Shown: in pieces, positions 21,726 to 33,381 of the stretch
Position numbering within the stretch: position 1 is the first letter of the stretch
Layout of the letters: the number at the start of each line of letters is the position of its first letter
Source of the DNA: Sugiyamaella lignohabitans
Taxonomy: Eukaryota > Ascomycota > Dipodascomycetes > Dipodascales > Trichomonascaceae
DNA: 64,000 bases
Assembly (NCBI RefSeq): GCF_001640025.1
Contig: NC_031672.1
Span: 1,364,001-1,428,000 of the forward strand
Direction: 5' to 3'
Translations under genes and position numbers: made by a program
Notes under the pieces: model-generated
Told to the model about the DNA's origin: nothing
What the model saw: only the letters and a program-made list of their open reading frames with translations
Databases searched by the model: none

Positions 21726-22871
21726 ATGAGCATGAAAGACTCGCACTCGGCACATCCTGCCGCCAGTGCGATAAATGCGGTTCACCGTCTGAATACCCCA
21801 CCAGTAGTAGAGGATATGACGAGCGATGAGAACAGTTCGTCTATTCCGGTTGTGCCAACACTTCCCCGACAAAAACACAGGAAGGTAGAAACCGCTAAAG
21901 TGAGTCCATGGCTGCATTTCTTCGCCGGTGGTGCTGGTGGTATGGCTGGTGCATTATTTACAAGTCCTCTGGATGTCGTAAAAACCCGTCTTCAGAGTGA
22001 TTTATACGGATCTCAGTATGGATCCGGTGGGTTAAAAGCTTCAGGACGGTCACTGGGTCCTATAGGAAGAGCATCTCGTCATGTGTACGAGACATTTCAT
22101 ATCATCAAATCTGTATATCAAGTCGAGGGAGCTCGGTCTCTATTCAAAGGTCTAGGACCTAATTTAGTGGGTGTGATTCCTGCTAGATCCATTAATTTCT
22201 TCACCTATGGACTTGGAAAGGACTTTATTTCGACCACTTTTAACAATGGAAAAGAGGAGACCTGGGTGCATCTGGGAGCAGCTGCCACTGCTGGTATTGT
22301 CACCTCGACCTGTACAAATCCCATCTGGCTTGTCAAGACAAGACTCCAGCTTGACAAGGCCACAAAAGCATCTGGAGAACGCCAATACAAAAATAGTTGG
22401 GACTGTATAGTCAAAGTCGTCAAGCACGAGGGTATCGCTGGCTTATATAGAGGTCTATCTGCCTCATATCTAGGTGTAGTAGAATCCTCGCTACAATGGG
22501 TTTTGTATGAGCAAATGAAGGGATTTATCCGTCGAAGAGAACAGCATAGAATCGACCAAGGTGTACCATCGACCCGTTGGGACTCGTTTCTGGAATGGAG
22601 TGCCACGTCTGGTGCTGCCGGTGCTGCCAAGTTCATGGCCTCACTAATGACTTATCCACACGAGGTCGTTCGAACAAGACTCCGACAGGCTCCAATGCAA
22701 GACGGCAAGCCCAAATATAAGGGACTCATCAATTGTTTCCGCATCATCATCAAAGAAGAGGGCTTCCTGTCCATGTACGGAGGTCTGACACCCCATCTGC
22801 TCCGTACCGTGCCCAACAGCATCATCATGTTCGGCACCTGGGAGCTCATTGTCCGCTTCTTTTCAAAATAA
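21726..22871 (+). CDS. RIM2: Mitochondrial pyrimidine nucleotide carrier (Rim2-like)
   Basis: 381 aa, single exon. It is a mitochondrial carrier family protein with three repeats marked by SPLDVVKTRL, NPIWLVKTRL and YPHEVVRTRL. Rim2-specific blocks are SLFKGLGPNLVGVIPARSINFFTYG, QYKNSWDC, GLYRGLSASYLGVVE and GGLTPHLLRTVPNSIIMFGTWE. Rim2 exchanges pyrimidine (deoxy)nucleotides across the inner mitochondrial membrane and is needed for mtDNA upkeep. The start is the ATG at 21726; an upstream in-frame TTG is not a likely start. A conserved leucine in GGLTPHLLRT is encoded by CTG, which shows the standard code. Confidence 0.93.
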   Translation: MSMKDSHSAHPAASAINAVHRLNTPPVVEDMTSDENSSSIPVVPTLPRQKHRKVETAKVSPWLHFFAGGAGGMAGALFTSPLDVVKTRLQSDLYGSQYGSGGLKASGRSLGPIGRASRHVYETFHIIKSVYQVEGARSLFKGLGPNLVGVIPARSINFFTYGLGKDFISTTFNNGKEETWVHLGAAATAGIVTSTCTNPIWLVKTRLQLDKATKASGERQYKNSWDCIVKVVKHEGIAGLYRGLSASYLGVVESSLQWVLYEQMKGFIRRREQHRIDQGVPSTRWDSFLEWSATSGAAGAAKFMASLMTYPHEVVRTRLRQAPMQDGKPKYKGLINCFRIIIKEEGFLSMYGGLTPHLLRTVPNSIIMFGTWELIVRFFSK

Positions 22872-23015
22872 CAAGGTTCCTCCGGGACCTTGATACTCTA
22901 ATTATTATTTTATAGCCCGTTCTTCCGCTCGAGCTACTGTACATAGTATATATATATATACCAGCGTTGGAGGTTTAATTTATTGTTTCATGACTGATAC
23001 TCCCTGTGGCCTGGT

Positions 23016-23075
23016 GCCTCCGGCAGCTGGGGCTGCGCCCCAGACCCCGCTGCTCCTCTCGCTTCGCTCGAGTCG
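23016..23075 (+). repeat. GC-rich hairpin repeat, copy 14 (class A)
   Basis: 24 bp past the APC5 stop codon, between convergent RIM2 and APC5. The 5' block has GGCAGC for GGCGGC. Confidence 0.9.
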
Positions 23076-23098
23076 TTGCTTCGGGTCCCAGGTGGTTA

Positions 23099-25964
23099 TT
23101 AATGGATGTTGTCGGTTTGGATTCTGCTGGTGTTGGTGTGGAGCTGGTCCTCGAGGGTGGCTGCGATGCTTTCTATCTTTTCTAATCGGACTCTGTCTTC
23201 CAGGAGTTGAGCCAGAGTCTTCTGCTTGCCGCAGATTTCCAGCAGCCGGACGAGGTTGTTCTCGCGCTCCAAGTCTGTCTTTCGTTAGCCAAGTCCAGCG
23301 TCTCTCATACCGAAAGTACTTACATTTGGCAGCCTCGACGGTGTATCTGAAGGCTCTCTCGTAGAGCACTTTGGCCACGTCTTCAGGCTCGCCTGATGCC
23401 ACCCCGACAGTCGCACCAGCCATATTCTCATAAACTTCACTCACAAGTGACACATATCCACACTCCAGCACCTGTATTCTTGTTAGTTTTCCAGAAGGGA
23501 ACCCCCCACGCAACGACTCGAGCGAAGCGAGAGGAGCAGCGGGGTCTGGGGTGCAGCCCCAGCCGCCGGAGGCAGCGTCGCAAGCACTTACTTTTGGCAC
23601 CAGCGTGTCGAGAATGGACAGAGCGTCTCGGTGGTCTTGACGGCTGATGAGGATGGTGGTGAGGAGTATGAGAGATTCGAGGACAGCGGGTACGAGAGCA
23701 CTTCTCTGGGCCATTTGGAAGCAGCGGAGTGTGATGGAGAAGGCTCGAGTGGGTCGTCCTGATTTGCAGAGGGCTCGAATGTGCCGGATCATGTACTGGA
23801 GTTGGAAGAGGATGTCGGTGTTGGGGTCGTTGGACGTTTCGACATACTTGACGGTTTTGTCGATGGCTCGGGATGTGTTTCCGCTGAGAAGGTCGAGCTC
23901 GATCTCAGCAAGTTGGGCCGAGTGGGTGATGTAGGGACTGGCGATGAACAGTCCGGTCAGTCTTTGGATGTATATATCGACTTGAGCCAGTCGGTTTTCT
24001 TTGAGAGCGTGCCAGATGTGGAGAATAAGGGCGTTCGGGAGCCAGATCTGTTGATAGGCGATTGATCGGTCTGCCAGGGGTTTTAAAGAGTTGAGCAGGT
24101 CGAATGATTTTGTTACGTGACCCTGTAAAAGTAGTTTGTGTGCTTTGATACAGGCTGCTTGGAGGTATGCCGACGAATTACCCAAGTGAAGAGACGAGCT
24201 GGGGTTAGCTGGTGTGGTTAGAGTGAGACAGTTGTCGAGGTACATATCAGATACAACGTCTACACCCAATCTGTTCCAGAGGGTTGACTGAACGAGGTTT
24301 AGACTGGCCATGGTTAATGGAGAATTGGTTGTAATGTTTATGAAAGATGCTTTTATAAGGGACTCGAAAATGTTGGTGAGATTAGTAGGTGGTCCAGACC
24401 GGCCATTGCCTAACACCTGGATAACGTCATTCTGAAATGAAAGAGATGCCAGTAGGGGTGAGACGTCCCAGGATTTGGCGAGCAGGAACTGGCCGATTTG
24501 TTCTTTTGATGCTAGTGATACAGGTAGACTGCAGTGAGGGTTATTTTGTAGGTAGCTGTAGAGCCAGGACAAGATCTGAGTTAAACAGGCGATATCCATG
24601 TTCTCATGGGCCACAGCAATGGCTTCTTGAGCAGCCCGGATGGCCTCTGAAGAGTTGTTGAACTCGGCATGTAGCGTTGCCAGTGTGAAAAGGGCGTATT
24701 GATAATGGCTCTTGCCTCGACTGTCCATAGAATAATCGTAAAATCTATGTAAATTCTCAAAAGCCTTTTCGTGGTCTCGGTTTCTACAGGCTTCAAGGTA
24801 CTGTAGGAAGTATGCTGATGGCGGTAATGACCCTTTTAATGACTGAATACGGACGAGTTCTTCCATAACAGATACTACATGCTTGGGTAGAATCGAACCG
24901 TGTTTCTGAAACTGGTCGACTTGATTTTCGAAAATAGCTTCCATAGTTTCATCAGACAGTTTAATATTGATCAGGCTTGAGTGACTACCGCTACCATTGC
25001 TATTGTCCTTGCCATCCTTGTTATTGGCAAGTGGACTGCTGCGAAATCTGTCATTGTCGCCGCTAATTAAGTGTGCCAGTGCAGGGATACACTTTTCAGA
25101 TGGGTCTTCTTCACCCGGACTCTGAGGAATCAGGAAAGACGGATTTGAAGCGAGTTCATCGTTATCACTCAATGGAGTGCTTTCCTTTCTGACTCTTATT
25201 GAGCCTCGTTTGTATATATTAAGATGGATTTCTTCCCAAATAGTTCTAGTTTCCTCTCGGAACTGTTCAAAATCGCGCCATAAACCCAACATTTTATCGA
25301 ACTCGAGCCTTTCAAACGCTAGGAAGCACTTGCGGAAAAAGTTCCCTAGCACTGAATTAGACACCAATTTCAGTCGTGGTGCTCGGGCCTGTTTGGCGTT
25401 ATCTCTGGCCCTGTTAACACCAGATCTATTGTTACTATCGTATTCATTATCATTGTCGTCGTCGTTCTCGTTGCCATTATAATTATCTTCATCGTCATCG
25501 TCATCACCATCACCATTGTCTTCGTCGCCGTCATTCTGCGAGCTTTCCGGTTTAAAAGGACTAACCAGGTACTTGTCAAGACCAAGGAAAAAGTCAAATA
25601 GCCCGTCATATGAGTCCCATGTCCATATATTCGTAATGAACGTTTTATAGACATCAGACCCTAGAGAGCCGCCAGATCCAACTAGTATCTTCTTGAGATC
25701 CGAGATTCTCAGATCGCCCCATGACAACCTGGTTACACCTTCTCGCTCATTCGAACTCTCTAAACCATCTGAACTATTCTTCAAAACTTCATCTGGATCC
25801 ATTCTAAACCCTCCATCTATCCACTCCACTATCACCTTCATGATCCGAGCCCTGTCACTGCCAACTATCATTTGGTCACAATACATGGTACAAATACACA
25901 GGATCGCGACCTTACTAGCAGTCAGGTAGCTCACCTGAGTGCCCTCCCATGATTGCAGCACCAT
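23099..25964 (-). CDS. APC5: Anaphase-promoting complex subunit 5
   Basis: Three exons, complement(join(23099..23274,23324..23471,23592..25964)), 898 aa. The N terminus YLTASKVAILCICTMYC and the TPR block TLHAEFNNSSEAIRAAQEAI...CLTQILSWLYSYL are Apc5 hallmarks. An Asp/Asn-rich low-complexity stretch lies around residues 140-175. Intron 1 (23472-23591) contains repeat copy 15 and stays open in frame, so a naive reading frame runs through it and through intron 2 and ends wrongly near 22980. Splicing gives the helical C terminus YLERENNLVRLLEICG...LEDQLHTN. Branch sites are ACTAACAAG and GCTAACG. Apc5 is a scaffold of the cell-cycle ubiquitin ligase APC/C. The exact subunit call rests on pattern recognition. 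Confidence 0.82.
23514..23573 (-). repeat. GC-rich hairpin repeat, copy 15 (class A), intronic
   Basis: Inside APC5 intron 1, in the same direction as transcription would read the reverse copy. It has no stop in the host frame. Confidence 0.9.
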
Positions 25965-26614
25965 TGATCCCGTTCACAACCAATCCACGCAACAGTCTCG
26001 AGATCAACTTCGCGATATCCACTTCACGAACTCCACTCCACAAATCACTGTCGTAGCTCGAGTATACCACACTTCACAATTCTCGAACGCTGTCAAACAA
26101 ACCTAATCAATTGCTCTTGCTATCGATTGAGCACACAAAATATAATTTGAATGTGTGTTTACAGAACCTGATTACCTGCATATCCCCCTGACAGAATCTC
26201 CAAGTCACCTGACACGACTCATGTTCCTGCTGCCGGTGATCGACAGGCTTCTTATATTTAAACCTCATCAGACGCTCTCTGACCGTTTCTCCACTTATCA
26301 TCAACTCAACCTCCACTTAATAATCAGTGACTAACTCTGTGATTTTGCGCTATTTGACCTACAAACTCCATTTTTTGAACTTCACACGACCTCATCAGCC
26401 ATCTGCTGAATAGACCCCAAACGATTATTTCCGTACCACGGCCGTTCTGTCGCAGTTCACTCCGCCGATAATAATCTCCCGTTTCATAATTAACATCGCA
26501 ATTTCGGTTCAATCAGTGTCTCTACAGCTGTAAAATCCACAATACAACCATTGAAACAAGTCATTCCAGTGTTGCTACAACTGACAAACAAACCACTCCA
26601 CACACAACCGCACC
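25965..26614. other. Divergent promoter APC5/SNX3
   Basis: 650 bp between two divergent starts. No repeat, no gene seen. Short frames here have no coding character. Confidence 0.5.
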
Positions 26615-27501
26615 ATGCAAACGCCTCCGCCAGCCCGAAAGTTCACAGCCATGCCGCCCGGCAACACATCCAAATCCAACGACCCCAAACGATTCGAGGT
26701 GCGACCACAATTCAAACAACAGACCTTTGACGAGATCTACGGCGCACCGGAAAACTTCCTGGAAATCGAAGTACGTCGTGGTCCCCCCCATGCCTCCGGC
26801 GGCTGGGGCTGCGCCCCAGACCCCCCGGCTCCTCTCACTTCGCTCGAGTCGTTTACGTCTCCGGTCCCCGCACAAAAACTCCTGCGAAGCAGGAGCAACC
26901 AGGGTCTGGGGCGGAGCCCCAGCCGCCGGAGGCACACCCCCTCCCCAGATCACTAACCCCCGTTCTAGGTGCGAAACCCGCAGACCCACGGAGTGGCCCG
27001 TAAGATGTATACTGACTACGAGATCGTCTGTCGAGTAAGTTGTAGTCCCGTGTTTTCGTGTGTGGTTCGTAGCATGCTAACTGAGTACAGACAAATATCC
27101 CCGCATTCAAACTCAAGCATTCGGTGGTGCGACGCCGATACAGCGATTTCGAGTACTTCCGGGAGATTCTCGAGCGCGAGTCCACCCGTGTGACCATTCC
27201 TCCTCTACCCGGCAAAGTGTTTACCAACCGGTTCTCGGACGATGTCATTGAACAGCGTCGCCAGGGTCTCGAGAGATTCCTCCAAATGTAAGTGACCCCT
27301 TTTCCTCCCTGAAAAAAAAACTGCAAAAAAACGGCCCTTTACTAACTCTACCAAGCGTCGCAGGCCATCCTCTTCTCCAAACAGGCTCGAAAGTGCTCTG
27401 CAATTTCATTCAGGACCCCCAGTTCGAAAAGGTAAGTCCCCCTCCCTCCTCCCTCATCCCTTACGAAACCACTAACATCCCCACAGAACCAGTGGTTGTA
27501 G
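26615..27501 (+). CDS. SNX3: PX-domain sorting nexin Snx3 (Grd19)
   Basis: Five exons, join(26615..26770,26969..27034,27091..27287,27356..27431,27487..27501), 169 aa (S. cerevisiae Snx3 is 162). The PX domain fills most of the protein: [38 protein letters not shown], the phosphoinositide-binding [13 protein letters not shown], and [30 protein letters not shown]. The last exon is five codons including the stop (NQWL). Intron 1 (198 nt) carries two facing hairpin repeats; introns 2-4 are 55-68 nt with CTAAC branch sites. Snx3 binds PI3P on endosomes and recycles cargo to the Golgi with retromer. Confidence 0.95.
26792..26851 (+). repeat. GC-rich hairpin repeat, copy 16 (class A), intronic
   Basis: In SNX3 intron 1; tail reads CTCACTTCGCTCGAG. 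Confidence 0.9.
26879..26933 (-). repeat. GC-rich hairpin repeat, copy 17 (class B), intronic
   Basis: In SNX3 intron 1, facing copy 16 across 27 bp. The 5' block and hairpin 1 are inverted relative to copy 16, so the pair could form one long stem in the pre-mRNA. Confidence 0.9.
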
Positions 27502-27586
27502 ACCGACCGTCGCTCCTTCTAATGACTTCTACGAACACTCTCTTTATCCAATGCATTTAATTCGTTCTTTCTTCGACGGGGGGTCT

Positions 27587-27648
27587 GCCTCCGGCGGCTG
27601 GGGCTCCGCCCCAGACCCTGGTGGCTCCTCTCGCTCCGCTCGAGTCGG
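27587..27648 (+). repeat. GC-rich hairpin repeat, copy 18 (class A)
   Basis: Spacer variant CCCTGGTGG; TCC for TTC in the second hairpin. Confidence 0.9.
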
Positions 27649-27686
27649 GCGTCGAGGATCACCAGCTGCTACAGGACTCCCACTTC

Positions 27687-27747
27687 CGACTCGAGCGCAG
27701 CGAGAGGAGCAACCAGGGTCTGGGGCGGAGCCCCAGCCGCCGGAGGC
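27687..27747 (-). repeat. GC-rich hairpin repeat, copy 19 (class A)
   Basis: Faces copy 18 across 38 bp; GCGCAGC variant of the second hairpin. Confidence 0.9.
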
Positions 27748-27972
27748 AGACCCGTACCCCCTGGCTGACCCCCTCCCCCCTGGACCCTGATGCGGCTGAA
27801 TGTCACGAAGTGATCGCGTATGCAAGCGCGTCGCAAATGATCAGATCTCGACAGTCACTGTTTGTGAGGAGACTGATTTGGTAGGTTCGTAAGCAGAGCA
27901 AAGTGGTTTTTTTGGTGCTTGTGCTAACAGATTAGTCTGAAGTAGTGGCGGTCCGTAGATATTTTTACGGTT

Positions 27973-30900
27973 ATGCCTCCTCAGTTTTCGTTTGGATCGC
28001 TTCCTGCGGGCGTGAAAAATGTCCAGCGTGAGGTTCATGACGAAGGAGCTGCTAGCTCGGGCCAGATTGTTACACCACGGAATAAACTGGTTGGGCTAGT
28101 CAACTCGACTTCGTCGGCAGGGTCTTCTTTGTTGTCTTCGTCGTCTTCTTCAAAACGGCAGAAACTGTCTTCGTGGAGCTCCACTTATAACAGGCTGTTA
28201 GGAGGGGTCGAGTCGGCTGATTCAGGTCCTGATTTATTGTCATCAGCATCAGCAAGAAAGGACAGAGGCGTTTCGTCGCTTCGAACAATGCCAGTTATAT
28301 CGTCAGATGATGACGAAAGAATGGAGGATGATTCATTTGTGGCGTGGGAAGATCTTTCGTCTTCTCCGTTAAGAAGTGGATCCGGTGCTACGAGTAATAG
28401 CCATTCTGAGCTTCGAAGACAAATGGACCGATCTGTGTCGTCACCTCATTTTATTAGATCTTCGAGACTGAAGCAGGATGCTGTTACTACTCCTATAGCT
28501 AGAAAAGAAAAGACGAGGGATAATAAGCAAGTTGATTCGCGTAGAAAGGACGAGTCTAGTGGCAATTCGTTACGGCCGGTTGTTCCTACTTCAACACCTG
28601 TGAATATGGATCCTGCTAAGGAGTTAATGGAGAGATACCGAACTAATTCGCCAACCTCGCCAATTGCAACTTATCCGTTTCAAACAGATGTTGGTAGTGC
28701 TCAAAAGCGAAGCCGTCTGCTACGAAGGATAGACTCGGATGTGTTGCCATTGGGGTCAGCAAGACTCAATTCGATGACTGGCGACGCTTTGATTACGAAT
28801 GATAATAACGAGTCGATGAACAAGGGTCTTAGAGCTGATCTGATGAGAGCTAAAAATCCTCAGCATATCCAGCAGTTGTACTCACCTGGGTATTTGAAGA
28901 GAAGTTTGTCAGTAAAGGGGCCGGGCTCTCTGAAGAAAGACCCTTCTCCTCAATTAGCGGAATCCGAGTCCAATAAAAGTGACGATTTACGAGCAAACTT
29001 GTTTCCTGTTACAACAGAACAGAAAAACGTTGTTCAACTAATCTCGTTGGCTGACGACTTGTCTAGAGAGAGCTCTCCATTTGTGTCTGAGCCGGTTGCA
29101 AATGTCAACTCAAGACAGCAATTGGAATCGGCTATTGAAATTGAGACTATTGGGCCAATGTTGTTTTCTGACGACTCTGATGACATTGATTTAGCCGAGA
29201 TAGAGACGTTGAAACACCAGCGTATTCCACAACACAAGTCGGCAGGATCCGAGAAGCAAAGTTTGGATACAACACTACAATCGGATGACGATGATGATAT
29301 CGATTTTGCCGAGTTAGAGCGTTTAGAGGCTGTGACACGTACTAAACAACCACTGCCGCTAGTGGAATCACGAGAAGAAACCCGACCTGTACAGATAAAC
29401 CTACCCCATAATCATAATTTGCTGTATCCAGTTGCGTCGAAACCTCGTGAACCACCGACTATATTTAAAGACATACTGCTAGATAGCAGTGATACAGAAG
29501 ACACAGCAGAGATCGAAACTTTGATAAAGCATAAGCCCGCTGTCAAAAAAGAAACCACAGGCTATGATTTCAAAAACGAAAAGCTCGTTCGTAGCAGGCA
29601 ATCAGATGAATCCCAGCCACAGTCACTGAAAATAACTATTTTGAAGCCTACTCTACATCGATATTTAATTACACATGTTTCTCGGGCTGGTCTAGAGGCA
29701 GCAAAGTATTCTGATCGACATACTATTCTCACAGCAACCACTGACGACGGCACATTTGTGTCTATTGTGCTTAAAGGGTGTTGGTGTGATTCGCCAGTGG
29801 AGCCGAATGATATTGTTCATATCGTCGGCGAGTACAACAAGTCATGTTCCAAAATTGTAGTAGATGATGATCGAAATCTTCTCATTTTACGACCAGACAT
29901 CCTGGTTTCTTGTACAAACGTAGCAGACTCGTTGTCGTGCAAACGTAAGGTTGTTCTACGAGATAGAATAAGAACACCAGCCGATTCGTCTCGATATTTT
30001 ATTATGGGCAACATTACTCATGAACTGTTTCAAATATGTCTAGCGGCAAACGACTTTTCGACTTCGTTTATTACAGAGCAGATGAATTTATTAGTATTTG
30101 ACAAGTATTTGGAGGAACTGACTCTGGTTAATATGAAAGCAGAGGAAGCACTGTCAGAACTTAACGAGGTAGTCCCTAAGTTGAAGGAGTGGGCTAGAGT
30201 TTATCTACGACCCACTCCTTCTGACAGCTCTACAGTAGAAACCCACCGTGGAGGCACAGGGGCAAAGTCGACGCGATTATCTGTCAGCAAAGTGATCGAA
30301 ATCGAAGAAGAAATCTGGTCGCCAATGTTTGGATTGAAAGGAAAAATCGACGCCACTGTTGAGGCTACTGTCAAGCAAGAGCTTAGTATTGGCAAATTCC
30401 TTGTACCATTAGAACTCAAGACATCGAAATCGTCTAAATCTGTATCGCATCGTGCTCAGACTACTCTTTACATGCTGTTACTGTCTGATCGATACAATAT
30501 CGAAGTATCTTGTGGGGTATTGTACTATTCCAGTATGAGTGAAATGATACGGATTCCGTCTATTTGGGATGAAGTAAAGAACCTGATATTTGCAAGAAAC
30601 GAGCTCGTTCGATATATGGACAAGAGTGCCGAGCTGCCTCCGGTCATTAGAGACGAAATTCAATGTCGCAACTGTGCAAAGAACGACGTTTGTATGGTGT
30701 ATCACAAGGCAAGCGAGTCAGGTACCCAAGAATCTAGTGGTGTTAATTTTTTCGACTCCTATACCGAACACCTGACACCTCACCAAATGGACTTTTTCAA
30801 TAAATGGGATGGCTTGCTGTATAAAGAGCATTCGGATATGAACCATTATTTGAAAGAGATTTGGACAATGACCAGCAGCGGACGAGAGAAGGTCGGTAGA

Positions 30901-33009
30901 TGTTATGGAAAGATGGTGATCAGTGAACTTGCTGAAGAGAGGAAAAATCGACGCAACGGCGGTCTCGAATATACTTATATTTTGGAACGGTATAACAAGG
31001 GCGAAGACGGACCAATACCTTTGAATGATTTGGCAAACGGTGAAATGATAGTTGTGTCTGACGAGTCAGGACATGTATGTCTTGCTAGAGGTACTTTGAG
31101 ATATGCTAATTCAAAACATGTCAAGATCGCAGTTGACAGGCGTCTCACATCATCCATGAAAACAATGCCGGGTTTCGATGCAGTGAAGAATCAGGTATTC
31201 TACAGTATGCTTGCTGGAACTGAGTATGGAGAGAAATCTACTTCGGCACAGCGACAGCAACCAATTTTCCGCATAGACCGAGATGAGTTTGGACTGGGAA
31301 TGTCAATGCTTCGCAACAATATTCTTCAGCTGTTTGTGGAAAAGGGAGATCACAGAAGACGGAGTCTAGTAGTTGACTTAGAACCACCTCAATTTGAGGC
31401 TACTGTTCCCGCTGGCTGTAATCTCGAGAGCATGAATCTTAATCCCGACCAGAAGAATGCAGTGGAAAAAGTCATCAAAGCCAAGGATTATGCTCTGATT
31501 CTGGGTATGCCGGGAACAGGGAAAACCACGACTATTGCTGCGATTGTGAAGATGTTGGTTGACCAAGGCAAAACTGTTCTCATTGCATCACATACACACA
31601 GTGCAGTTGACAACATTCTCCTGAAGCTGCGAAATAAAGGGTTTGACATGCTTCGACTTGGTGGAGTAACAAAAGTACACCCTGATATTGTTCCATATGT
31701 TGTGGGGCAGGGAAAAAGGGCAACAAGTGAGCAGGAAATTGAGGAGTATTATCTCAAGCCGCCCGTTGTTGGAATCACATGTCTGGGAATCAACAACTGG
31801 CTGTGCTCCAAGCGACGCTTCGACTATTGCATCGTGGACGAAGCTTCACAAATAACACTTCCATCGTGTTTAGGACCGATTCGACTGGCCGACAAGTTTG
31901 TGCTTGTTGGCGACCACTACCAATTATCGCCACTAGTTCGCAATGTGGAAGCCCAAGAAGGCGGGCTTGACATAAGTCTGTTCAAGTATCTCTGTGAAAA
32001 TCATCCGCATGCGATGGTCAATCTCGAGCACCAGTACCGAATGTGCTCTGATATCATGGTTCTTTCCAACAAGCTCATCTACGACGGGCGACTCAAATGC
32101 GGATCCGATGAAGTGAAAAACCAGAAACTGACTATCCCAAACAAGCATGGCATTGATTCCTGGAGAAAGTCCAGTGAAGTTCAAAACAACTGGCTTGACC
32201 GAGTGCTAGACGAAAAGTAAGTAAATTCCACTGGCACCCCCGAAACCCTCCTGCGAAGCAGGAGCCACGGGGTCTGGGGCGGAGCCCCAGCCGCCGGAGG
32301 CAAACCGGCCCAACCACGAAACTAACCAAGCAGCTCGAACGTCTTATTTCTAAACACCGATAACGTCCCCGCTCAGGAAGTCGTTGTAGGAGACAGGGTT
32401 CAGAACCCGACGGAGGCCGAGATTGTGCGACAGACGGTCGAAGCTCTACGGCACTGTGGAGTGGCTGATTCGTCGATAGGGGTCATTTCTGTGTACAGAT
32501 CGCAGCTCAAAGTGTTGAGTGATACAATTGCTTACAGTAAAGACCTTGAAATTTTGACAGCCGACCGTGCTCAAGGGCGAGACAAGGAGTGTATAGTGAT
32601 TTCGCTAGTGCGGTCGAACGACCGTGCACATGTGGGTGATCTTTTAAAGGACTGGCGACGGTTGAATGTGTCGTTCACACGGGCCAAGAGCAAGCTTGTC
32701 ATTGTCGGGTCGAGAAAAACCCTCGAAACTGCTACCGTACTTCGCGAGTTTATTACCATGATCCAGACCAACGGATGGATGTATAATCTGCAGTCGAACT
32801 GTCTCTCGGCCTACCGAGTGCCTCCTCCTCCGTCGACGAACTACCCAGTTTCTCAGATACTCAGTCCGGCAAAGGAAACCCGCCAACCTCTGGTGGAAAG
32901 AGTCAATAGCTCAGGTCCGCCAAAACCACGGGTTAACACAATTGGCAAAAAGGCTCTGGTAAACAAACGGCCTCTGGTAGACGATGTCCTGAAAGACCTC
33001 CTCGCATAA
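27973..33009 (+). CDS. DNA2: DNA replication nuclease-helicase Dna2
   Basis: Two exons, join(27973..32216,32334..33009), 1639 aa (S. cerevisiae 1522). The first ~500 residues are disordered. The RecB-type nuclease shows GLKGKID (D793), LELKTS (E814, K816) and the iron-sulfur cysteines C898-x2-C901-x5-C907. The SF1 helicase follows: GMPGTGKTT (1178-1186), VDEAS (D1289), GDHYQLSPLV, EHQYRM, TADRAQGRDKE and RRLNVSFTRAKSKL. The 117-nt intron falls inside the helicase and contains repeat copy 20; splicing restores LDENSNVLFLNTDNVPAQE. Dna2 trims long flaps in Okazaki fragments and resects double-strand breaks. Confidence 0.97.
32248..32301 (-). repeat. GC-rich hairpin repeat, copy 20 (class B), intronic
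   Basis: In the DNA2 intron, between donor and ACTAACC branch site. Confidence 0.9.
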
Positions 33010-33381
33010 ACCTTCTTTTTATTTATTATTTATATAGCATTATTATATTACATTGGAATTAACGTATGACAATGGGGAGTCTGCCTCCGGCGGCTGGGGC
33101 TCCGCCCCAGACCCCGCTGCTCCTCTCGCTTCGCTCGAGTCGGGGGTCTACGGCCCCAGTCGTGTTTATTTGCTCGTCAGAGACGACTGCCATTAAGGAG
33201 AAAGTGCAACGATAGTACCCTTTATTGAATATATAATAACACGAATAGTGAGAATGGAAAAATAATCTGAATAATGAGATGACAAGAATAATATATAAGT
33301 AAGAAAAAGTAGTGCCTAATTCACAACTACTTTTAAAAGACCGTCACAATAGGTGGGATTTACTGCTAGTTAGCTGCCCGT
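33010..33381. other. Convergent 3' region with repeat copy 21
   Basis: Between the DNA2 stop and the stop of the convergent membrane-protein gene. Apart from one repeat it is AT-rich; no gene seen. Confidence 0.5.
33083..33142 (+). repeat. GC-rich hairpin repeat, copy 21 (class A)
   Basis: Consensus copy, unpaired. Confidence 0.9.

Larger units (their letters stand above)
27502..27972. other. Intergenic SNX3/DNA2 with facing repeat pair
   Basis: Repeat copies 18 and 19 occupy the middle. The right half is the DNA2 promoter. No gene seen. Confidence 0.6.

Noticed and set aside
22980..23098. APC5 extending to a stop at 22980
   Set aside because: That reading goes through two introns. The spliced form ends at 23099 with a coherent helical C terminus.
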